In this document: in pieces, positions 50,962-58,292 of the stretch
How the letters are laid out: each line of letters begins with the position of its first letter
Position numbering within the stretch: the first letter of the stretch is position 1
Assembly (NCBI RefSeq): GCF_000524475.1
Contig: NZ_BAVQ01000027.1
Coordinates: forward strand, 54,304 to 118,303
Length of the DNA stretch: 64,000 nucleotides
Direction: 5' to 3'
From: Tomitella biformata AHU 1821
GTDB taxonomy: Bacteria; Actinomycetota; Actinomycetes; Mycobacteriales; Mycobacteriaceae
Program-made: the position numbers and the translations under genes
The notes under the pieces: model-generated
The model's input: the letters and a program-made list of their open reading frames with translations, nothing else
Told to the model about the DNA's origin: nothing
Databases searched by the model: none

Positions 50962-52197
50962 CTACCCATTGCCCTGCGAAGTGCCCTCTCCCCTGCGGGT
51001 CCGCTCGAGATACGGCTGGGCGCGCTCGATCTGCCCCTCCAGAGCGGTCACCGTCTGCGCCATCGACTCGACGGCCTGGCCGCGGAAAGTGTCGACGGCA
51101 TCCATGGCGGCGAAGACGTTGTCGAACGCCGTCTGCAGCTTCTGGATGTCGATGGTCGACGACGCGGCCTGCTGGTTGATCTCCGCGCCCTGGATCCGCA
51201 GCTGCGCCGAGGTCGACTCGATCAGGTTCGACGTCGTGGTGTTCAGCGCCGTGATCTGGTCCAGGACCAGCTTCTGCCGAGCCAACGCCTGCGCGACGAT
51301 GACGGCCGTCCGCAGCGCCGTCACGGTGGTGGTCTGCGCGCGGTCCACACCCCGGATCAGCTCCAGGTTGTTCTTGCGCACCAGGTCCAGCGCCATGTAG
51401 CCCTGTACCGACACCGCCATCTGCGTCATCAGGTCCTGGCGGCGCTGACGCACCGCGAACAAGGCATCCGAGCGCAGGGCGTCGGAGGTCTCGCTGTCCC
51501 CGACGGCCGCGAGCTCGGCGACCTTATTCTCGATCGCCGTGTCGAGCGCGCCGGCCAGTTCGTTGTACTCGGTCAGCTTGCCCATGGTGTCCCACAGGTT
51601 CGCCTTCTCCATCTCGATGGCCGCATTGTCCTTGCGCAGCTCGTCCTGGCCGGAGTCGAGCGCCTTGATGATCGCGTTGAGCTGAGTCTGCGCCGACTGG
51701 TACCGCGCGAAGTAGCGCTGCAGCTTGTCCCCGCCGGGCAGGAACCTGAGGAGCCGCTTGGCTCCGGACAGGTCCGCCCGGCCCGGATCGAGCTCCGTGA
51801 CGGTGAACCGCAGGTCGGTCAGCGTGTTGGCCACCCGCGTCTGCGCGTCGCCGCCCGCACTGCCCTTGCCCGCGCGCACGCTGGCGGCGGGGCGCTCCAG
51901 GATCCGGCTGGAGACCGACGCCGAGGCCCGCATCTCCTTGTTGCCCATCGCGTTGATCGAATTCACCTTGGTGGCGAACTCCGGCGAGCGGACGTCCATC
52001 GCCACCAGGTCATTGGCGAAGGCGGTGGCCTTCGTCGCCAACTCGCCCTGCTTTCCCTGATCGAGTGGGATCGCGCCGGCCGCCGACTCCTTGCTCACCA
52101 CGACGACCGGGGCCGGCGGGGTCAAGACGAGGCCGCCGGCTGCTCCGCCCGCGGCGGGACCAGTTGGGGTCGGTGAGTCGAGGTTCAGATCGGACAT
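50962..52197 (-). CDS. telA: Toxic anion resistance protein TelA
   Basis: 411 residues of the TelA/KlaA family. After a Pro/Ala-rich leader, the body is almost entirely helical and coiled-coil: VNSINAMGNKEMRASASVSS, PGGDKLQRYFARYQSAQTQL, IENKVAELAAVGDSETSDAL and LNTTTSNLIESTSAQLRIQG. These proteins give tolerance to tellurite and other stress and work at the membrane with TerC/TerD. Start: ATG at 52197 with AGGAGC ten bases upstream. Followed by the Ter-locus hypothetical gene. Confidence 0.92.
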   Translation of the reverse strand: MSDLNLDSPTPTGPAAGGAAGGLVLTPPAPVVVVSKESAAGAIPLDQGKQGELATKATAFANDLVAMDVRSPEFATKVNSINAMGNKEMRASASVSSRILERPAASVRAGKGSAGGDAQTRVANTLTDLRFTVTELDPGRADLSGAKRLLRFLPGGDKLQRYFARYQSAQTQLNAIIKALDSGQDELRKDNAAIEMEKANLWDTMGKLTEYNELAGALDTAIENKVAELAAVGDSETSDALRSDALFAVRQRRQDLMTQMAVSVQGYMALDLVRKNNLELIRGVDRAQTTTVTALRTAVIVAQALARQKLVLDQITALNTTTSNLIESTSAQLRIQGAEINQQAASSTIDIQKLQTAFDNVFAAMDAVDTFRGQAVESMAQTVTALEGQIERAQPYLERTRRGEGTSQGNG

Positions 52198-52234
52198 GCT
52201 GTGGAGCTCCTAGTCGCTGGGGGTGCCGGATCCG

Positions 52235-52810
52235 CTATGCGCGCGGGATCGCGGGCAGCAGTTCGTGGAAGGTGCGGCCGGAGGCGGGGTTGCCGAGCGC
52301 GACCATCGACCAGCCGGCCCCGTCGCGCACCACCCGCGCCATGATCTGGGCCGTGTGCTGGCCCGAGCCGCTCAGCGTGTAGCGGGCGATCTCAGTCTCG
52401 GTCGCCTCGTCGATCAGGCGGCAGTAGGCGTTCTCGATCTGCGTGAAGTTCTGCCCGGTGAACGAGTTGACCACGAACACAATGTTGTCGACCTGTGCGT
52501 GCACGCTGCCCAGGTCCACGCGGATGGACTCGTCATCGCCATCGCCCGCGCCGGTCTGGTTGTCGCCGGTGTGCAGGACGGTGCCGTCCTTGCTCTGCAG
52601 CTGCTTCCACCAGACCTGGTCGACCAGGTTGCCCTGCGCGTCAAACAGCAGCGCAGATGCGTCGAGGTCGATCGACTGCGACTTCAGGCCGCCGAACAGG
52701 CCCTTCCTCTTCACCGCGTCCCAGCCCAGGCCCATCCGCACCTGCGTCAGGGTGCCGCCGCTCTTCTTGGTCAGCGAAACCTTCTGGCCCTTGCTCAAAT
52801 TCACGCTCAT
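52235..52810 (-). CDS. TerD family protein (copy 2)
   Basis: 191 residues, TerD/TerZ fold. MSVNLSKGQKVSLTKKSGG, MGLGWDAVKR, SIDLDASALLFD and the acidic loop TGAGDGDDESIRVDL are Ca-binding motifs of the family, all intact. NSFTGQNFTQIENAYCRL matches the second repeat. The C-terminus is longer and different from copy 1. Start: ATG with AAAGGGG nine bases upstream. 37 bp before telA. Confidence 0.9.
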   Translation of the reverse strand: MSVNLSKGQKVSLTKKSGGTLTQVRMGLGWDAVKRKGLFGGLKSQSIDLDASALLFDAQGNLVDQVWWKQLQSKDGTVLHTGDNQTGAGDGDDESIRVDLGSVHAQVDNIVFVVNSFTGQNFTQIENAYCRLIDEATETEIARYTLSGSGQHTAQIMARVVRDGAGWSMVALGNPASGRTFHELLPAIPRA

Positions 52811-52882
52811 GTCGAATCCCCTTTGTGTCAGACGTGTCGAATTCTACTTGGATGTGTATTGCGGGCGCCTAGCGCGCCGCGA

Positions 52883-54001
52883 TCATTTCGCTATGGCCTC
52901 GTCCGGCTGCTCGGCGAGGTCCGCGTCATCGCCGCCGTCTCGCCGATTGCGCACGACGGAGGTCAGGAACGCCGCCACGATCAAGGTGACGCCGACCAGG
53001 CCGATGATTACCTCGGACACCTCGAACTTAATGGTCAGCAGCATCAGCACGGCCAGCGCGCCGACAGCCCACATCGCGCCGTGTTCGAGGTACGCGTAAT
53101 CCTTCAGGGCACCCTTGTGGACGAGGTAGACGGTGACCGAGCGGATGAACATGGTGCCGACGCCCAGGCCGATAGCGATGATAATCGGGTCCGAGGTGAT
53201 CGCGAACGCGCCGACGACGCCGTCGAAGCTGAAGGACGCGTCCAGCACCTCGAGGTAGACGAACAGGAAGAAGCCGGCCTTGCCGACGGCCAGGGTCACC
53301 GCGCCGGCACCGCTCTTGCCGTCCTTGCCCTCCACGGCACCGTCGTCACCAACCGTATCGTCGATGTTGAACAGCTCGCCAAGTCCATTGACCACCGCAT
53401 ATGTGATCAGGCCGAGGACACCGGAGAGCATCACGGTGCTGGTCTTGCCCTCGGGCGCGAAGGTGAACGCGGTGATGCACAGCAGTGTCAAGGACACGAT
53501 GATCGCGAGCCGGTCGAGCTTGCCGATCCTCCCGAGCGGACGCTCGATCCAGCTCAGCCAAGTGATCTCACGGTGCTCGAAGATGAAGTCGAGGAACAGC
53601 ATGAACAGGAACATGCCGCCGAAGGCCGCGATGGCGGGGTGCGCGTCGTGGATCAGGTAGCCATAGGTGCCGGGCACTGTCGGGTCGCCCTTCTCCATCG
53701 CCAGCTGGATGGCCTCGATCGGGTTCAACTGGGCGGTGACGCTGACGATGACAAGCGGGAACACCAGGCGCATGCCGAACACTGCGATCGCGATACCGAT
53801 GGTGAGGAAGATCTTTTGCCAGAACGGGCTCATCCGCTCGAGCACCGTCGCATTCACGACCGCGTTGTCGAAGGACAACGACACTTCGAGCACGATCAGG
53901 ATTGCGACGATCGCGAGGGCCGACGGGCCGCCGTAAACGAAGCCGGCGATCAGCCCGAGGATCGTGATGCCGATCGACCAGCCGAAGGCCCTGAATAACA
54001 A
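52883..54001 (-). CDS. TerC-type DUF475 membrane protein
   Basis: 372 residues, eight to nine membrane helices. The motifs VSLSFDNAVVNA in helix 2 and EVLDASFSFDGVVGAF in helix 6-7 carry the paired Asp residues of TerC-family transporters; DUF475 is the name of this longer form. Probably involved in metal ion (Mn) export or envelope stress in the Ter system. The only start in place is TTG at 54001, which has GAGAGGAA upstream at proper spacing. An acidic cytoplasmic loop lies near residue 215-230. Confidence 0.9.
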   Translation of the reverse strand: MLFRAFGWSIGITILGLIAGFVYGGPSALAIVAILIVLEVSLSFDNAVVNATVLERMSPFWQKIFLTIGIAIAVFGMRLVFPLVIVSVTAQLNPIEAIQLAMEKGDPTVPGTYGYLIHDAHPAIAAFGGMFLFMLFLDFIFEHREITWLSWIERPLGRIGKLDRLAIIVSLTLLCITAFTFAPEGKTSTVMLSGVLGLITYAVVNGLGELFNIDDTVGDDGAVEGKDGKSGAGAVTLAVGKAGFFLFVYLEVLDASFSFDGVVGAFAITSDPIIIAIGLGVGTMFIRSVTVYLVHKGALKDYAYLEHGAMWAVGALAVLMLLTIKFEVSEVIIGLVGVTLIVAAFLTSVVRNRRDGGDDADLAEQPDEAIAK

Positions 54002-54147
54002 AAGAGAGTTCCTCTCTGGAACTGCACACTCGGAAATGAGGTGCTGTGTGCTCAGTGGTGAAGCGCTACCGCAAGGGAGCTGCGCTGTCCGCGGTCGGAG
54101 CGGGGCCGGCCGCCACGTCGGCTAGCCGGCCCCATCTGCCGTGTCGG

Positions 54148-54726
54148 CTAGCCGACGTTGACGCCGAAGTCGCGCGCGATGCCCGCAAGCCCATTGTCAT
54201 AGCCCTGCGCCACGGCGCGGAACTTCCAGTCTGCGCCGTGGCGGTACAGCTCGCCGAAGATCATCGCCGTCTCGTTGGACGAGTCCTCGGTCAGGTCGAA
54301 GCGGGAGATCTCCTTGTGGTCGGCCTGGTTGACCACCCGGATGTAGGCGTTGCGGACCTGCCCGAAGGACTGCCCGCGCTCGACGGCCTCGTAGATCGAC
54401 ACCACGATGACGACCTTGTCGACCTCGGCCGGCACCGAGCGCAGATCAACCTGGATCGTCTCGTCATCGCCCTCTGCCGATCCCGTCAGCTCGTCACCGG
54501 TGTGGTGGACGGAGCCGTCCGGGCTGGTGAGGTTGTTGAAGAAGACGAAGTGGCTGTCGCTGACGACCTTGCCCGACGCGTTCACCATCAGCGCGCTGGC
54601 ATCGAGATCGAAGTCTGCCCCGCTGGTTGTGCGTGCATCCCAACCCAGACCCAGATCCACCGCGGTGAGTCCCGGCGTGGACTTGGTCAACGATACATTT
54701 CCGCCCTTGGTGAGACTGACGCTCAT
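54148..54726 (-). CDS. terD: TerD family protein (copy 1)
   Basis: 192 residues, canonical TerD. MSVSLTKGGNVSLTKSTPGL, LGLGWDART, DFDLDASALMV, VFFNNLTSPDGSVHHTGDEL, TGSAEGDDETIQVDL, and FGELYRHGADWKFRAVAQGY are the family motifs, including both Ca-binding sites. Start: ATG at 54726 with GGAGGAAA upstream. First gene of the minus-strand Ter locus; the upstream 227 bp (54727-54953) to the helicase gene must hold the promoter, but no operator is evident. Confidence 0.93.
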   Translation of the reverse strand: MSVSLTKGGNVSLTKSTPGLTAVDLGLGWDARTTSGADFDLDASALMVNASGKVVSDSHFVFFNNLTSPDGSVHHTGDELTGSAEGDDETIQVDLRSVPAEVDKVVIVVSIYEAVERGQSFGQVRNAYIRVVNQADHKEISRFDLTEDSSNETAMIFGELYRHGADWKFRAVAQGYDNGLAGIARDFGVNVG

Positions 54727-54953
54727 TAATTTCCTCCAGCTTGATGTTGATTGACGTTTTTGGTCGACCTCGTTGTGCACCGGCCAATGGCGCTGTGCTG
54801 CCGCGCATTATGCCCATGACAACTCCGACTGCTCGCGCTGCTGATTCAACAATGGCACTGCCCGTGCGAAATCAGACTCTTAGCAACTTTAGCCGCACTG
54901 TGCGATGCCCGCCGCGAAGGCCGTGTTCATGCGCACCATTTCCCCGTCCCCGC

Positions 54954-57900
54954 TCACCATCGCCGCTCCAGCACCTGCGCCCGGCCCTCGCGAAGGAACA
55001 CCAGCACCAGCGCGCTGACGTTCTCTCTCGCCGTCTGATCCAGCAAGTCCGCGTAGACGGCGAGTTGGGTCCAGTACGCCTCGAGCGTCGCCGCCGAGAC
55101 CCCCACGTCAGTCTTGTAGTCCACGATCACAAGGCTGCCATCGTCCGCGCGGTAGATCAGGTCCGCGATGCCCTCGACCACGAGCACATCGGCGGTGTCC
55201 GTGCTGTCGCCAGCGCCCCTGGCGCCCGCCGCTCCCCGCGCGATCCCCGCCAGTTGCATCTCCTTCCAGTGCTCGCGCGCCGCCGCGGCCTGGACCGGCT
55301 CCGATTCCAGCGCAGAGCGGACGAGCGCGACGAACCGCTCCGGGTCCGCGACCTCGGCGGCGATGGCGGCCGCGTGCGCGCCGGCCCCGTCAGACGGCGC
55401 AGTCAGGTCCGCGGACTCGAGGAACGCGTGCAGCGCGGTGCCGTATTCGGCCCCGCTCTCGGTCGCGCCGATCGCGGCCGCGACCTTTTCCGTGCCCCCC
55501 GCCGCGGGCACCAGCCCCCCGTCCATATATGCCTGGCGAACCGTCGCACCGATCCCGGGCGCGGTGTCTGGGTGCGCTTCTGGACCAGAGTGGCCGATCT
55601 CCGTCGCGGACAGCGTGGAGCGCTGGGCGGACAGCGCCGCGACTCGCGCGGACTCCGCCCGCCATTGGGAGAGGGACGTGGGCGCGCCCGCAATGGCCCG
55701 CGGCTCGGGCGGCTGCGCAGGACCCGAGCAGAGCGGCGGCGGATCGTTCGGCACGGCGTCGAGCCCGTCTGCGAGCACTTTGCCCCAGCCGGCATTGGTC
55801 GGCAGGTGGCCCGACACCGCGAGAAAGCTCTCAGCCCGGGTGCAGGCGACATACAGCAGGCGGATGCGCTCCGCCGCGGTGTGCGCGTCCTCGACCGCAT
55901 TGGCCTCACGGTAGCCCTCGGTCCGCGCGTGCTTGGACAGGTTGATCTTGACGACCCCGGCCCCGTCCCACAGCACTGGCCGCGAGGCCGGGCGGAACCC
56001 GCCGCTCATGCCCGCGATCACAACCATCGGGAACTGCAGTCCCTTGGAGGCGTGCATGGTCATGATGCGCACGGCGTCGACGCCGTCCTCAGGCAGGACC
56101 GCCTCGGTGACCCGGGCGTCCTCCGCCTGCTGCGTCTGGGCCCAGTCCAGGTAGTCGCGCAGGTCGCCACCGCCGGCCTCGTACCAGGCCTGCGCCTGGT
56201 CGATGACGAACCGGAGGCGCCGCCACGAGTCCCGATATCGCGGCGTGTCCATCGAGACCTCGAATACGCGGCGGTCTGTGACCAGCCTGGAAAGCACCGC
56301 CGCTGGCGACAGCTCCGGGAGTTGCCCCGCCATCGTGTTGAGGTAGCCGAACGCGCGCGCGACCGGCGAGTTCGCCAGTCCGGCCGGTATATCCGCGGAG
56401 ACCCGCCACTGCCCGCCGGCCGACTGCCAGCGCAGCAGGTCGTCGTCCCCGCAGGCGAACATGGCGGTCCGCAGCGCGCCGACCAGCGCGGCCCGGTCCG
56501 CCGAGTACGCCAGTGCGCGGGCGGTCAGCAGCAGGTCGTGGATCTCCTGTGTCGAATAGACCAGGGAGGACGCTTCCGCCCGGTACTCGATGCCCGCCGC
56601 GTCAAGCGCTGCCTCGAGGTATGGCAGCGCCGTGCGGGTGGGGAGCAGCAGGCACATGTCCTTCAGGCGCAGCGGCTCGTGGGAGAACTTCCCGTGCCCG
56701 CCGACCTCCTTTCGCCAGCCCTCCTGGATGGCGGTCCCGATCACCCGGGCCACGTCGGCTGCCTCCGCCGCCCGCACCGCGTCAGCCGGGGAGAGGCCCT
56801 CGAGGCTCTCGCCGTACTCGGCGGGGGGGTTCGCGAACACGAACGGCGTGGGCCCCCACTCGGCCAACCACTCGGGCCGGCCCGGGGCGGGCGCAAGGGG
56901 AACGTACTCGGGCTGAGTGCGATCCTGCGCCGTGATGAGCTTGCCGAACACCGCGTTCGCCCAGGCCAGCACCGGCCGGCTGGATCGGAAGTTCGTCTGC
57001 AGCGTGATGATCGCGTTCTCGTCTTGGCTGTCGCGCGCTGCCATGTAGGTGGCGATATCCGCCCGCCGGAACCGATAGATCGACTGCTTCGGATCCCCGA
57101 CGGTGAACAGCCTGCCCGGTTCGCCAGCGGTGATGATCGCCGCGATCTCCAGCTGCAGTGGGTCCGTGTCCTGGAACTCGTCGAGGAGGATCCGCTGGTA
57201 GCGCTGGTACAGCTGCTCCTGGACCCCGGGCACATCGAGCACCTTGCGTGCGTAGACCAGCAGGTCGTGGAACTCGAGGGCGCCGCTGCGTCGACGGTGG
57301 GCGGCCTGCTCCAGCACCACCGTGCTGATCGCGCCGACGACGATCTGCAGCGCGCGGCCCACGTACTGATCACACAGCTCCGCCGCCGCGGCCCCAATGT
57401 CGGTGACCTCATCTTTGAGTGCCATGACCTGGTCCTTGCCGCCGGCCCAGTTCTTCGCGGCGCCGCCGACTCCACGCGTGGGACAACCGTGGGCGATCGC
57501 CATCCAGTCCCGGTCGTCTGCGGCGGCGAGCTTGTCGCGCCAGTCCCGGACCTTGCCAAGGGTCGCCGCGAATTTGTCCTCCAGGTCGCCGCACGAGGCC
57601 AAGTTGTCCAGCAGCAGGTCCACCCGCATCAGCAGCGGCAGCGGGTCGGGGCGTTGCAGGGCCGCCAGCGCCGAAGGTTCCGGCAGCCGGTCCCAGTGCT
57701 TGTCCAGCTCGCGGGCGACCTCGCGCACCTGGTCCAGGGAGGCTCCCGCGTCGAGGAGGACGGTCATCGCCGCTCCGACATCTACCGCTCCGACATCTGT
57801 GGTGCCGGGCGTGCCCGTGCCCGCGTCCACGCGCGGGAACAGCGCGCCGCGCATTGCCTGCCAGCGCCGCTCGAACGCGAGGTCCGAGCCCATGGCGTCC

Positions 57901-58292
57901 ACCACCGAGATTCGCGGCGGCACCCCGGCCTCTAGCGGATGCTCCCCCACGATCCGCGCCGCGAACGCATGCAGAGTGCCGATGGCCGCGGTGTCGATCT
58001 GGCTGAGCGCTAAGTCCCGACGCGAGCTCTCCCGATCGTCCTCTGGCTCTAGCTCGGCGAGCCGTCCGCGGACCCGCTCGCGCAGCTCCGCCGCCGCCTT
58101 CTCCGTGAAGGTGATCGCCGCGACCCGGTCCAGCTCGACGCCGTCACGCAACGCGAGAGTGCAGATTCGCGAGACCAGCGCGTGCGTCTTTCCGCTGCCC
58201 GCCCCCGCCTCGACGAACAAGGTCGCGTCGGTCTTCTCCTCGATCACCCGACGGGCCACCGCGTCGACCAGGATCTCCCCCACAGCGCTCAC
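54954..58292 (-). CDS. UvrD-like helicase-nuclease, AddA/RecB type
   Basis: 1112 residues, SF1A helicase. Walker A EAGAGSGKT at 28-36, AITFTEKAAAELRERVR (motif Ia), LLDEFQDTDPLQLEI (motif II), GDPKQSIYRFR (motif III), TNFRSSRPV (motif IV), and MTMHASKGLQFPMVVIAG (motif V) with LLYVACTRAE (VI). A C-terminal RecB-type nuclease is visible as VVEGIADLIYRADDGS and IVDYKTD, with catalytic Lys about 1060. ATG overlaps the stop of the AddB-like gene as ATGA, so the two subunits are coupled. It should process double-strand breaks for recombination. Confidence 0.92.
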   Translation of the reverse strand: MSAVGEILVDAVARRVIEEKTDATLFVEAGAGSGKTHALVSRICTLALRDGVELDRVAAITFTEKAAAELRERVRGRLAELEPEDDRESSRRDLALSQIDTAAIGTLHAFAARIVGEHPLEAGVPPRISVVDAMGSDLAFERRWQAMRGALFPRVDAGTGTPGTTDVGAVDVGAAMTVLLDAGASLDQVREVARELDKHWDRLPEPSALAALQRPDPLPLLMRVDLLLDNLASCGDLEDKFAATLGKVRDWRDKLAAADDRDWMAIAHGCPTRGVGGAAKNWAGGKDQVMALKDEVTDIGAAAAELCDQYVGRALQIVVGAISTVVLEQAAHRRRSGALEFHDLLVYARKVLDVPGVQEQLYQRYQRILLDEFQDTDPLQLEIAAIITAGEPGRLFTVGDPKQSIYRFRRADIATYMAARDSQDENAIITLQTNFRSSRPVLAWANAVFGKLITAQDRTQPEYVPLAPAPGRPEWLAEWGPTPFVFANPPAEYGESLEGLSPADAVRAAEAADVARVIGTAIQEGWRKEVGGHGKFSHEPLRLKDMCLLLPTRTALPYLEAALDAAGIEYRAEASSLVYSTQEIHDLLLTARALAYSADRAALVGALRTAMFACGDDDLLRWQSAGGQWRVSADIPAGLANSPVARAFGYLNTMAGQLPELSPAAVLSRLVTDRRVFEVSMDTPRYRDSWRRLRFVIDQAQAWYEAGGGDLRDYLDWAQTQQAEDARVTEAVLPEDGVDAVRIMTMHASKGLQFPMVVIAGMSGGFRPASRPVLWDGAGVVKINLSKHARTEGYREANAVEDAHTAAERIRLLYVACTRAESFLAVSGHLPTNAGWGKVLADGLDAVPNDPPPLCSGPAQPPEPRAIAGAPTSLSQWRAESARVAALSAQRSTLSATEIGHSGPEAHPDTAPGIGATVRQAYMDGGLVPAAGGTEKVAAAIGATESGAEYGTALHAFLESADLTAPSDGAGAHAAAIAAEVADPERFVALVRSALESEPVQAAAAREHWKEMQLAGIARGAAGARGAGDSTDTADVLVVEGIADLIYRADDGSLVIVDYKTDVGVSAATLEAYWTQLAVYADLLDQTARENVSALVLVFLREGRAQVLERRW

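Noticed and set aside
54727..54953. A 13-codon minus-strand ORF in the gap before the first TerD gene, tested as a fourth MGS peptide
   Set aside because: It encodes MNTAFAAGIAQCG, lacks the MGS start and the family pattern, and has no ribosome site.
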